Of a DNA stretch of 57,199 nt, positions 44,056-52,590 are shown piece after piece; within the stretch, counting starts at the first letter, position 1; each line of letters starts with the position of its first letter. The DNA is taken from contig NZ_QUCM01000022.1 in assembly GCF_003473545.1 (NCBI RefSeq), positions 1-57,199 of the forward strand. The letters run 5' to 3'. The DNA comes from Clostridium sp. AM22-11AC. GTDB lineage: Bacteria; Bacillota; Clostridia; Lachnospirales; Lachnospiraceae. The notes beneath the pieces were generated by a model that saw nothing but the letters and a program-made list of their open reading frames with translations, was not told where the DNA came from and did not search any database. The position numbers and the translations under genes are program-made.

Positions 44056-47000
44056 ATGGCATTACTTATGACCGTTTTCTTTGAAAATGGCTTTTCGGAA
44101 AATTATTTCCCCAATGTAGATAACCGCAATTTCCCCATTGCCATACGTCCCTATGTAAGCGGTTTAAAAGAAGAACTGGTATTAAATGCAGAAGTCTGGG
44201 ACGGACAATGGAAACTGCGAAGATCCCCACAGTATTCCCTGATCTTAAAGGGAGATCCGGTGGAAAGTGCGGATCTAAAAGATGGTACCGTGATCGAGGG
44301 AATGGTGACCAAAACAGACCTGTACTTTTCTGTTAAGATCGATCAGGTCCAGAGGGAACATGTAAATTTTGAAAAATATATGCTGAAAGAGGGCAGCATC
44401 TTCAAACTGGAGATCGGCAGTGATGATCTTTGTAATATTGTATACAAAAACCGCTTTGTAACAGGAAGCCATGCAGAGATCACTTTTGAGTCAGGAGCTG
44501 CTTACATAACCGATAAAAACAGCGTAAATGGCACATTCTTAAACGGCAGGCTGGTAAGGGAGAAAACAAAGCTGCATTACGGCGATATTATTTACGTAGT
44601 AGGTCTTAAGATCGTATATCTGAATAATCTTCTGACCATCAATAATCCCAATAACCAGTGCAGGATCCGGGAGCTGAAAGCAGTAGAGATCCCACATTTT
44701 GAAGATGAACCATCAGAAGAGACAGAGGTGGAAGATGTATATTTCCTGCGCACTCCACGAAAGCTTTTAAATTTGGACCGGGAAACCATTTCCATTGAAA
44801 AATGCCCTAAAAAACAGCAGCAGAAGCGACAGCCTTTGATCTTTACCATAGGACCTTCTTTTACCATGGTCATCCCCATCGCTTTAGCAGCAGCCATGAC
44901 CAGCGATGGCTTTGGTGCAGGAAGTATCTGCATGTCCTTAGGTGCAGCCGGGATCGGGGCTATATGGGCGGTAGTTAATTCTGCTTACAACAAAAAAGAG
45001 GAAAAAGAGTCAGAAGAAAGCCGGGTCAGCAAATATTTAGAGTACATGGTCCGTGTAGAAGAAAAATTGAAAAATAAAACGGAGTATAACCGTCTCGTAC
45101 TGGCAGAGCAATACCCTTCTTCTGGGGAACTTCTGGAATTTACCACTTCCAATACCCGCAGGCTCTGGGAAAAAAGCAGTACCCATGAAGATTTTCTTTC
45201 TCTCCGTTTAGGAGCAGGTGATATGCCTTCTCCTAATGAGATTGAGGATGCAAAAGAAGATCTGGGCAGTGAACATGATCCTTTAAATGACCATATAGAA
45301 GAACTGAAGGAGAAATTTGATATACTTCGCCAGGTTTCGGTGGCAGTTTCCCTTTATGATCACCGCCTCTTAGGTGTAGTAAGCGGGGATGTGGAAAAAC
45401 GGGATCAGCTGATGCGCATTTTAGCCTTGCAGATCGCTGCCCTCCACCCATATACGGATGTACGCATGTGCTATGTATTTCCAGGCAGAGACCTTGAAAA
45501 AATGGAATATACCCGCTGGCTTCCCCACACTTATACACCGGACGGAAAGCTTCGCATGATTGTCTGCGACTCCAAAGCCATGGGCGATGTGATGTATTAC
45601 CTGTCTGATGTGATCAGAGAACGGTTAGAAGCAGGGGAAAACAGGAAAAACAAGGAAGAAGAGGAAAAAGTCCTTCCTCATTATGTAGTCTTTATCAGTG
45701 ATATTTCCATGATCGAAGGGGAACCTGTTTCCAAGTATCTTTTAGATCCGCCGAAGAATGCAGGGGTTAGTGTGATCTTCAGTGCAGATGCCATTGATAA
45801 GCTTCCGTCCCATTGCAATACCATTGTACAGTGGGAAAAGGATTACAGTGGTTGTTACAATACGTTATCTAAATTTGAAGAACGGGAAGGAGTAGCCTTT
45901 GACCGTGTCAGCCTGGCCGAAATGGATGTATTTTCCAGGCAGCTTTCCAACTTTAAAGTACGGGAAAATGCATCCAATGCAGCGATCCCGGATATGCTTA
46001 CCTTCTTAGATATGTATAAGACTTCCAGGGTGGAAGATCTGGATATGTACCATAAGTGGCTGGAAAACCGCACATATGAAAGTATGCGTTCCCTCATCGG
46101 TCAGAAGGCAGGGGAACAGCCGGTTTATCTGGATATCCATGAAAAATACCATGGTCCCCACGGTCTGGTGGCTGGTACTACAGGAAGCGGAAAGTCAGAA
46201 ACACTGCAGACCTATATTTTAAGCCTTGTATTAAATTATCATCCTCATGAGGTGGCATTTATCCTCATCGATTACAAAGGCGGTGGCATGGCCCAAAGCT
46301 TTATCGGACTTCCTCATCTGGCAGGTGTGATCACCAACCTGGGAGGAAACCAGACTACCAGGGCCCTTCTTTCCATTAACGCGGAGATCAAGCGTAGACA
46401 GCGCATTTTCAACGAATATAAGATCAAGCACATTGACGCCTATATTGAACTTTACAGAAATGGGGAAGCAGAAGAACCAATGCCTCATCTTCTGATCATT
46501 GCCGATGAGTTTGCTGAGCTTAAAAAAGAACAGCCGGAATTCGTCCGGGCGCTGGTTTCCGCAGCCCGTGTAGGTCGTTCTTTAGGTATTAATCTGATCC
46601 TTGCAACCCAGAAGCCAAGCGGCGTAGTAGATGATGAGATATGGAGCAATACAAGATTTCGTATCTGTCTTCGTGTGGCAGACAAACAGGACTCCAATGA
46701 AATGTTAAAGCGCACGGATGCAGCTTACATCACCGGAACCGGACGGGGCTTTTTACAGGTTGGAAATGATGAGATCTTTGATGAATTTCAGTCCGGCTGG
46801 TCCGGAGCACCTTACACGCCGGAAATTCCATTTAGTGATGACAGCAAGGCAAAAGCCATGATCATAGGGCTGACAGGAAAGCCGGAGGCAGTGAAGAAGA
46901 AAAAGAAGAAAAAAGGGGATAATGTGAAGAAATTCACCCAGTTAGACGCTATGGTCCAGTATGCGGCAAAGCTGGCGGAGGAAAATCATATTAAACCTCT

Positions 47001-48654
47001 CAGACAGATCTGGCTGCCGCCGCTTCCAAAACTTCTTTATCTGGAGGATATGAAGCTTACCTGGGATGAAAAACAGATGAAACTTCCTATTGGTCTGGCA
47101 GATGATCCGCAGAACCAGAGGCAGTTTCCGGTTTATCTTGATTTTATAAGAGATGGTCATTTACTGATCTGCGGTTCAGCTGGTTCAGGAAAGACATCTC
47201 TGGTACAGACCATTCTTTACGGTGCGGCCCTTCATTATACGGCAAAACAGGTGAACTTTTATATAGCAGATTTTTCCAGCCGTACCATGACTGCCTTTGC
47301 AGGACTTCCCCATACAGGCTGTATCTGTATGGAGGGGGATGATGAGAAGATCCAGCAGATGATGGGTTTTGCAGAGGAAGAATTAGACAGTCGAAAGAAG
47401 TCATTTTCACAAAAAGGAATGGGCTCTTACAGAGGCTATCGTGAAAGTTACAGCGATGTGCCGGCGATCTTTTTAGTCATTGACAATTATCCCGCCTTTT
47501 CAGACAGCTATGAGCAGTATGAGAGTACTTTGATCCAGCTTTCCAGAGAAGGTGCCAGCTATGGTATTTACCTGATCCTTACCTGCAACAATTCCGGTGA
47601 TATCCGAAGCCGTATTTTACAGAATATCACAAAGGGTATTGGACTTCAGTTAGCAGACCGGTTTGAGTATGACAGTGTGATCGGGATGCGCTCCGAGATC
47701 CTTCCGGATGACCGGACTACAGGCAGAGGTCTTATAAAAGAAGGCGTTCCTTTGGAATTCCAGGCAGCTCTTCCTGTAAAAGCTTCCCAGGGAGAAAGCA
47801 TGATGCTGGCGATCCGGGAAAAATTAAAGGCTTTAACAGAAGAAGGTACCCAGGGAGCGAGAAAACTGGGAGTGCAGTTAGATGAGATCAATGCAGATAC
47901 ATTTTTGGAGATGATCCATCTTAAAGGGCTGGCAGAAGAGAACTTTGTAATGGGAGCAGAGGATGGATCCCTTATTTCCACAGATTTAGATAAGACCCTT
48001 TGTTTTACCGTCTGTGGTGCAGGAAAAAAAGGAAAGACCAATTTTCTAAAATATACGGCCCTGCTTATGAAGAAAAAGGGCGCAGAAGTTTATGTCTTTG
48101 ACGGGTGTTTAAGAGAATTGGAAGAATTTTCCAGAAACAATGATCTGGATGGCTACATGACAGATAAAGAAGAACTTTATCATTTTATGGAAAATGAACT
48201 TTTGCCCCAGTTAGGAGAGCGCAATGAACTTGTGTATGAAGCGAGACAGGCGAAAACTTCGGTAAAAGAGGCTTTAAAGAACTATAAGCGCATGGTCCTT
48301 CTGATCAACAGCGCATCGGAATTTATGGAAGCAGTTTACAGTGAAGACTTTGATGTAAGTGAAGTCCTTGAAACTGTATTTGAAAAAGGAATGAATCACA
48401 GACTGCATTTCTTTATGGCACTGTCTCCAAGAGAGTATGAAGAACTGGCCGGTTACAGGGCGATTCGTCAGTTTGGAGACTGGAAGCAGGGAATCCACCT
48501 TGGGGGAGCTTTTGATGAGCAGGGTATTTTTGATTATGAGATCACACCTTCTGAGAGGAGCAGGACTTATCCGGCTGGAGCCGCATTTACAGGGCAGGAA
48601 GGAAGAGCAGTCCTCTTTATGACACCTTTTGTAAAGGAGGGAGAACATGAGTAA
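44056..48654 (+). CDS. essC: Type VII secretion ATPase EssC
   Basis: The membrane motor of T7SS, here 1532 residues. Two N-terminal FHA-like domains come first; the second contains VTGSHAEITFESGAAYITDKN and NSVNGTFLNGR (about 137-180). Two transmembrane helices are near 275-320. Three FtsK/SpoIIIE ATPase modules follow: D1 Walker A GTTGSGKS (707-714) with Walker B IIADE (D817/E818); D2 GSAGSGKT (1040-1047) with Walker B VIDN (D1143); D3 GAGKKGKT (1321-1328), whose Walker B position reads LLINS with no acidic residue, so D3 probably does not hydrolyse ATP. The start ATG 44056 has AGGAGG. Adjacent WXG100 genes confirm the call. Confidence 0.96.
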   Translation: MALLMTVFFENGFSENYFPNVDNRNFPIAIRPYVSGLKEELVLNAEVWDGQWKLRRSPQYSLILKGDPVESADLKDGTVIEGMVTKTDLYFSVKIDQVQREHVNFEKYMLKEGSIFKLEIGSDDLCNIVYKNRFVTGSHAEITFESGAAYITDKNSVNGTFLNGRLVREKTKLHYGDIIYVVGLKIVYLNNLLTINNPNNQCRIRELKAVEIPHFEDEPSEETEVEDVYFLRTPRKLLNLDRETISIEKCPKKQQQKRQPLIFTIGPSFTMVIPIALAAAMTSDGFGAGSICMSLGAAGIGAIWAVVNSAYNKKEEKESEESRVSKYLEYMVRVEEKLKNKTEYNRLVLAEQYPSSGELLEFTTSNTRRLWEKSSTHEDFLSLRLGAGDMPSPNEIEDAKEDLGSEHDPLNDHIEELKEKFDILRQVSVAVSLYDHRLLGVVSGDVEKRDQLMRILALQIAALHPYTDVRMCYVFPGRDLEKMEYTRWLPHTYTPDGKLRMIVCDSKAMGDVMYYLSDVIRERLEAGENRKNKEEEEKVLPHYVVFISDISMIEGEPVSKYLLDPPKNAGVSVIFSADAIDKLPSHCNTIVQWEKDYSGCYNTLSKFEEREGVAFDRVSLAEMDVFSRQLSNFKVRENASNAAIPDMLTFLDMYKTSRVEDLDMYHKWLENRTYESMRSLIGQKAGEQPVYLDIHEKYHGPHGLVAGTTGSGKSETLQTYILSLVLNYHPHEVAFILIDYKGGGMAQSFIGLPHLAGVITNLGGNQTTRALLSINAEIKRRQRIFNEYKIKHIDAYIELYRNGEAEEPMPHLLIIADEFAELKKEQPEFVRALVSAARVGRSLGINLILATQKPSGVVDDEIWSNTRFRICLRVADKQDSNEMLKRTDAAYITGTGRGFLQVGNDEIFDEFQSGWSGAPYTPEIPFSDDSKAKAMIIGLTGKPEAVKKKKKKKGDNVKKFTQLDAMVQYAAKLAEENHIKPLRQIWLPPLPKLLYLEDMKLTWDEKQMKLPIGLADDPQNQRQFPVYLDFIRDGHLLICGSAGSGKTSLVQTILYGAALHYTAKQVNFYIADFSSRTMTAFAGLPHTGCICMEGDDEKIQQMMGFAEEELDSRKKSFSQKGMGSYRGYRESYSDVPAIFLVIDNYPAFSDSYEQYESTLIQLSREGASYGIYLILTCNNSGDIRSRILQNITKGIGLQLADRFEYDSVIGMRSEILPDDRTTGRGLIKEGVPLEFQAALPVKASQGESMMLAIREKLKALTEEGTQGARKLGVQLDEINADTFLEMIHLKGLAEENFVMGAEDGSLISTDLDKTLCFTVCGAGKKGKTNFLKYTALLMKKKGAEVYVFDGCLRELEEFSRNNDLDGYMTDKEELYHFMENELLPQLGERNELVYEARQAKTSVKEALKNYKRMVLLINSASEFMEAVYSEDFDVSEVLETVFEKGMNHRLHFFMALSPREYEELAGYRAIRQFGDWKQGIHLGGAFDEQGIFDYEITPSERSRTYPAGAAFTGQEGRAVLFMTPFVKEGEHE

Positions 48655-48901
48655 GATCCATTTGGAGATCGAGATACCGGGAAATGCCAAAACCTATGAA
48701 TTTGTGTTAGACGACCGGATGAAAATAGGAACTGCCAAGGAGCAGATCAAAAAGCAGATCGCAGAGTTAGAGGGGCACGACCTGTTTGCAGGACTGGATA
48801 ATATTGTTTTCGGATCTTTGGAGTTAGAAGGTCTGATCCAGGATAACGAAACCTTCCGGGAAGTAGGGATCAAAAACGGCAGCCGGGTGGTCATGGTATA
48901 A
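48647..48901 (+). CDS. YukD/EsaB-like ubiquitin-fold protein
   Basis: An 84-residue protein that fits the ubiquitin-like fold: VKIGTAKEQIKKQIAEL-type helix after a beta hairpin, then FGSLELEGLIQDNETFREVGI and GSRVVMV. YukD/EsaB proteins are standard T7SS accessory proteins in Firmicutes. The gene overlaps the end of essC by 8 bp, and its ATG is preceded by GGGAG. It ends about 100 bp before the WXG100 genes. Confidence 0.85.
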   Translation: MSKIHLEIEIPGNAKTYEFVLDDRMKIGTAKEQIKKQIAELEGHDLFAGLDNIVFGSLELEGLIQDNETFREVGIKNGSRVVMV

Positions 48902-49002
48902 AAACGTTCAGTGGTTGCAAAGAATGTATTCATGGAAGCTCAACTGCAAAAACAGATGCGGTAAAGAGTTCGGGAGTACATCAACAGGAACAGGAGGAGA
49001 GC

Positions 49003-49311
49003 ATGGCAGAAAATAAAATGGAAATGGATCCGGAAGTGCTGCGGACCACTGCCAGAAAAGTAGAAACTTCTGCAGGGGATGTAAGAAAAGAGTTAAAGCG
49101 TTTTACATCTGTGATCGAAGGTTTAAGCAGCACCTGGAGCAGTGAAGTAAAAGACCGTTTTTTGCAAAATTACCAGAAGGACCGGGCGGCTCTTTTGGAA
49201 ATGGCAGAGCAGTACACAGAAGTGGCAGAAGGACTCCTGGGGATCGCCGATGAATTAGAGCAGACAGAAGAGGAGATCAGCAGCCAGATCCGTGCAGCGG
49301 CAAAGAGCTGA
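49003..49311 (+). CDS. WXG100 family protein, variant WSS turn
   Basis: A 102-residue helical-hairpin protein of WXG100 size. The turn has W45-S46-S47 (STWSSEVKDRFLQNY) in place of W-x-G, then the second helix with the DRF pattern. The tail QTEEEISSQIRAAAKS carries an acidic stretch. Likely a T7SS substrate or chaperone partner. First of five small WXG genes in one run. AGGAGG precedes the ATG. Confidence 0.88.
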   Translation: MAENKMEMDPEVLRTTARKVETSAGDVRKELKRFTSVIEGLSSTWSSEVKDRFLQNYQKDRAALLEMAEQYTEVAEGLLGIADELEQTEEEISSQIRAAAKS

Positions 49312-49342
49312 TGCTGTACCAGACTTTACAGGGAGGTGGCAT

Positions 49343-49663
49343 ATGGCAGGAGATGGAACCAGTCGGATCAATACAGAGGAACTTTTGCGGGCAGTGCAGG
49401 AAATCACTTCTATCAAAAAATCCATTGCAGCGAATACAGATGCGACCTATGCGATCTTTCGCAAACTGCAGGACTCTTATGCAGGGGAGAGCGCAGATGA
49501 TATTTACGCAGTGGCCGGTCAGTTAAGGAAAAGTTCCGGTGCGATCATCACAATGCTGGGAAATTATGAAAGAGTCCTTAAGGAACTGGCTGGTGTATAC
49601 GAGGATACAGAAAAAACTGTAAGCAGAAATGCAGGCAGGCTTAAGTTTGGAGGGATGAGATAA
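49343..49663 (+). CDS. WXG100-like protein with Tyr in place of the WXG Trp
   Basis: A 106-residue helical protein, TEELLRAVQEITSIKKSIAANTDA..., whose turn reads DSYAGESADD, with Y46-A-G48 replacing the Trp. Size, helix pattern and position in the run make it a divergent member. ATG 49343 has GGGAGG upstream. It is preceded by a 31-bp gap and followed directly by the next gene (stop and ATG touch). Confidence 0.8.
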   Translation: MAGDGTSRINTEELLRAVQEITSIKKSIAANTDATYAIFRKLQDSYAGESADDIYAVAGQLRKSSGAIITMLGNYERVLKELAGVYEDTEKTVSRNAGRLKFGGMR

Positions 49664-49960
49664 ATGGCAGCCATTCATTTTGACTCTCAGAGTGTGAAAA
49701 AACAGGCAAAGTTGTTGGAAGAGGCGGCCGATCAGATCCAGAACCAGACTGTGAAAGTGATCACAGCCGCCAATGAAGCAGTAGCTGCATCCTGGTCAGG
49801 AAAAGCAGCAGAGATCTTTGTGAAATTTATGCAGGAACAGAATACAGACCTGGCGTCTGGTGCAGCTTCTTTAAGGGAGATCGCGGCAGTCCTGCGGGAC
49901 GCATGTTCTTCCATGGAAAAAGCAGAAGCGCAGGCAAAGGCAGTGGTAAGCAGGAGATAG
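49664..49960 (+). CDS. WXG100 family protein
   Basis: A 98-residue protein with a standard turn W44-S45-G46 (AASWSGKAAEIFVKF). Starts immediately after the previous stop. The short C-terminal tail has EKAEAQAKAVVSRR, with no clear YxxxD/E signal seen. Probably forms a dimer with one of its neighbours. Confidence 0.9.
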   Translation: MAAIHFDSQSVKKQAKLLEEAADQIQNQTVKVITAANEAVAASWSGKAAEIFVKFMQEQNTDLASGAASLREIAAVLRDACSSMEKAEAQAKAVVSRR

Positions 49961-49973
49961 GAGGGAGTGTATT

Positions 49974-50276
49974 ATGGCAACACAGCAGGTAAATGCGGCA
50001 AAACTTAAATCCACAGGAGTTAATCTCACCAATCTGGCAGCAAAAATGAAAAGTGAGATGAATAAGTTAGATGAAAACATCCAAAAAGTATCTTCTGTAT
50101 GGAGCGGGGAAGCAAGTGCTTCGTATTTAAAACGATATCAGGCAGACAAAGCAAATCTGGCCCAGCTGACCCAGATCTTACAGCAGATGGGAGCAGCTCT
50201 CGGAGAATTTTCCAACAGTTACACCCAGGCAGATAACAAGGCCATGGATCTGGTACATAAATATCTGGGTAAATAG
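49974..50276 (+). CDS. WXG100 family protein
   Basis: A 100-residue protein with W43-S44-G45 (SSVWSGEASASYLKRY). The end, NKAMDLVHKYLGK, includes HKY. Ribosome site GGAGGG precedes the ATG. Shares helix pattern with the previous and following genes, so gene duplication is likely. Confidence 0.92.
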   Translation: MATQQVNAAKLKSTGVNLTNLAAKMKSEMNKLDENIQKVSSVWSGEASASYLKRYQADKANLAQLTQILQQMGAALGEFSNSYTQADNKAMDLVHKYLGK

Positions 50277-50290
50277 GGAGGTGAGCGTAA

Positions 50291-50605
50291 ATGGCAGACG
50301 CAAATATTAAAGTGGATCCCAAACAGTTAAAAAACTATTCCAACAACATTAAAACAGGCTACAAAAACATGTACAGCTATCTTTCAGAAAGTAAGACTGC
50401 AGTAAAAAATTTAAGATCCACCTGGACCGGCAGCGGTTCTGCGGAGTTTTACAGCCGTTTTGATGCCATTATCGGGAAATGTGAAGAGGTATTGAATGTG
50501 GTAAATACTTATGCATTAACCCTGTCGGAAGCTGCAGATGTATACAGTGCCAATGAGAAGAAGATCTCCAGTTCTGCAGGTAAACTGAAGATCAACCTGA
50601 AATAG
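50291..50605 (+). CDS. WXG100 family protein
   Basis: A 104-residue protein with W45-T46-G47 (RSTWTGSGSAEFYSRF). The C-terminal half contains the AADVYSANEKKI segment; VYSANEK resembles the YxxxD/E secretion signal, with Y followed four residues later by E. A strong GGAGGTG site precedes the ATG. Best candidate among the five for an actual secreted substrate. Confidence 0.9.
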   Translation: MADANIKVDPKQLKNYSNNIKTGYKNMYSYLSESKTAVKNLRSTWTGSGSAEFYSRFDAIIGKCEEVLNVVNTYALTLSEAADVYSANEKKISSSAGKLKINLK

Positions 50606-50614
50606 GAGGCGCCT

Positions 50615-51469
50615 ATGGCTTTCGTAAAAGTTAAGGTGGATGCCCTGGAGCAGCAGAAAAAGGAGTATGAAAAAGCAATAAAAAGCCTGGATGGTGCTTT
50701 GGAGCAGATCAAAAAAGTAAATGCTTCCCTGGGGACAGATGCCATGCTTGAGGGCGTGCGCACTTCTCTTACAAAGTTAGCTGTTTCTCTGGAAACAAGG
50801 CAGGGAACTCTTCTTGTAATGATAAAAGCTTTAGAGCAGTCCGGGACGAAATACAGGACAGCTCAGAAAAAAGCAGTGACAAGAAGCAATCAGTTCCGCG
50901 CCCACCACAGGGATTTTTATGGAAATCTGGTGGTTGTAACGGTAGTTGCGGGAGGAGCCGGGGCGATGGCAGGTGCGGCGGCAGACGCAGGGGTCCGTCC
51001 CGCTGTATACACAGAAAGAGGCACCAGTACAACAGTCTCTCAGGTAAGTGAACGTGCAAGAAATACAGCCGCAGGTGTGCCTTCTTCCAATAGGTCAGAG
51101 ACAACAGCCGGACCGCCTGTTACAGCTTCCACAGAAAGTATTGGGTCTTCAGACCAGCCTGTTTCCACGGAGCCAGTTCCAGATGCATTGGGAACAGAAA
51201 ATGGTTCGGATCCAGATTTTGGCTCATATATAGGAACAGCTGGAGCCGCAGCTGCGGGAGCTGTGATCGGCGCAGCTGCAGGAAGTGTGCTGGGAACGCT
51301 TGCAGGAAAACATCCCCAAATATCAGGAAAAGCAGCGGAGCATAAGACCATGAAACCGGCAGCAAAAGAGAAAAAACAGGAGCCGTCCACAGATATAGAG
51401 GCGCAGTTAGAAGCAGCCAGAGAACGTTTAAGGCGGTTTAATGAAATGGAAATGAAGGAGAAAAAATGA
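50615..51469 (+). CDS. WXG-like protein with two glycine-zipper segments and coiled-coil tail
   Basis: A 284-residue protein. The first 95 residues form a WXG-like helical pair (LEQQKKEYEKAIKSLDGALEQI), lacking a clear WXG. Two Ala/Gly-rich hydrophobic segments follow at about 105-125 (LVVVTVVAGGAGAMAGAAAD) and 205-231 (GTAGAAAAGAVIGAAAGSVL), the second a glycine zipper. A Thr/Ser/Pro-rich linker lies between, and the end is a charged helix. I do not recognise the full protein. It overlaps the lipoprotein gene by 4 bp. Role unknown; possibilities include a membrane-active effector or a structural part. Confidence 0.75.
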   Translation: MAFVKVKVDALEQQKKEYEKAIKSLDGALEQIKKVNASLGTDAMLEGVRTSLTKLAVSLETRQGTLLVMIKALEQSGTKYRTAQKKAVTRSNQFRAHHRDFYGNLVVVTVVAGGAGAMAGAAADAGVRPAVYTERGTSTTVSQVSERARNTAAGVPSSNRSETTAGPPVTASTESIGSSDQPVSTEPVPDALGTENGSDPDFGSYIGTAGAAAAGAVIGAAAGSVLGTLAGKHPQISGKAAEHKTMKPAAKEKKQEPSTDIEAQLEAARERLRRFNEMEMKEKK

Positions 51470-52560
51470 GAAAGAGGATGAGTCGTATGAAAAAAGAAAT
51501 GGCAGTAGCAGTTGCAGCAGCAATGTGTATTTCTCTTGTTGGCTGCGGAGGTGGTTCTTCCAAAAAAGTAGTAGCTGATAAAAAAGAAGCAGTAGAAACA
51601 ACAGTGGCAGAAACAACGGAAACGGAAACAACAGCAGAGAAACTTACTGGTGTTAATGACTCAGAAATGGCCGATATCCTGGCAGGAACTACCTGGGCGG
51701 GAATTTCCAGCACCCAGGAGATCATGGTGGCGGCCTTTGATGAGAAAGATGCCTATCTGGCAATTTTAGATACAGATGGAGAGGTGACAGATCTGGATGG
51801 TTACTGGAAAGCAGATACCGATACCTTTTATCTGTATCTCAATGAAGACTATTCCGATGATCCAACTACATTTGCTTTTGACTGGTACAACACAGAAAAC
51901 GGAGAATATATCCAGTTAGATGATATTGTCTTATCCAGCGAAGGAGACGGAAGCAACCTGGAAACTACGTTGGACCAGATGATGACGACAGCCAGCGTGA
52001 TCGAATATGTAGCTCAGGGAACTTACTGGATCGGTTCCGGTGATGAAACAGCTATGATCTTCTATTTTGAAGATGATCAGGCATATTTTGACCTTCTCTA
52101 CAATGATAACGGCCAGATCCAGACACAGTCTATTTCCGGCATATGGAGTCTTGATTATGACCATTTGAACCTGATCGATGATGAAACTGGCGTATCCTAT
52201 GAATTAGGCTGGGATCTGTCAGAAGAAGGTGACAGCTACTGCTTTGAGCTGACGGAAGATGATACCACCTATTATCTTTATGAGTCGGCAGCAGAAGATG
52301 TAGACAGCACATTAGATATCCTTACAAGCTATCTTACAGCAGAAGACAGCGTAGATGTGGAGTCGGATGACATTGATCTCAGTGATTTCTTAGAGGGATA
52401 TGAAGGCCATTCTGTTATTGACGCATTTATGCTCAGCGGTATTTCTCCTGATTTTGAAACCAGAAAATACTGTGCAGAACTGTTGGGATTTGTAAACTAC
52501 AGCGGTACCAGTGACGAAAACCTTGCACTGATCCAGTTAATGGGCGGCACGGTACAGTAA
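51466..52560 (+). CDS. Lipoprotein with internally duplicated domain
   Basis: A 364-residue lipoprotein: positively charged N-terminus, hydrophobic stretch and lipobox LVGC with C27. A Thr/Glu-rich spacer (30-60) follows. Residues 62-165 and about 175-290 look like two copies of one domain, sharing G-T-T/Y-W, an acidic Asp-rich middle, and YWKAD-DTFYLYL versus IWSLDYDHLNLID. Strongly acidic. The ATG overlaps the previous stop; AAGGAG is upstream. The function is unknown; as an exported, anchored protein within the T7SS operon it may be a surface component. Confidence 0.75.
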   Translation: MRKRMSRMKKEMAVAVAAAMCISLVGCGGGSSKKVVADKKEAVETTVAETTETETTAEKLTGVNDSEMADILAGTTWAGISSTQEIMVAAFDEKDAYLAILDTDGEVTDLDGYWKADTDTFYLYLNEDYSDDPTTFAFDWYNTENGEYIQLDDIVLSSEGDGSNLETTLDQMMTTASVIEYVAQGTYWIGSGDETAMIFYFEDDQAYFDLLYNDNGQIQTQSISGIWSLDYDHLNLIDDETGVSYELGWDLSEEGDSYCFELTEDDTTYYLYESAAEDVDSTLDILTSYLTAEDSVDVESDDIDLSDFLEGYEGHSVIDAFMLSGISPDFETRKYCAELLGFVNYSGTSDENLALIQLMGGTVQ

Positions 52561-52590
52561 AAGAAAAAAGGATCAGCAGGGAGGTGCAAA

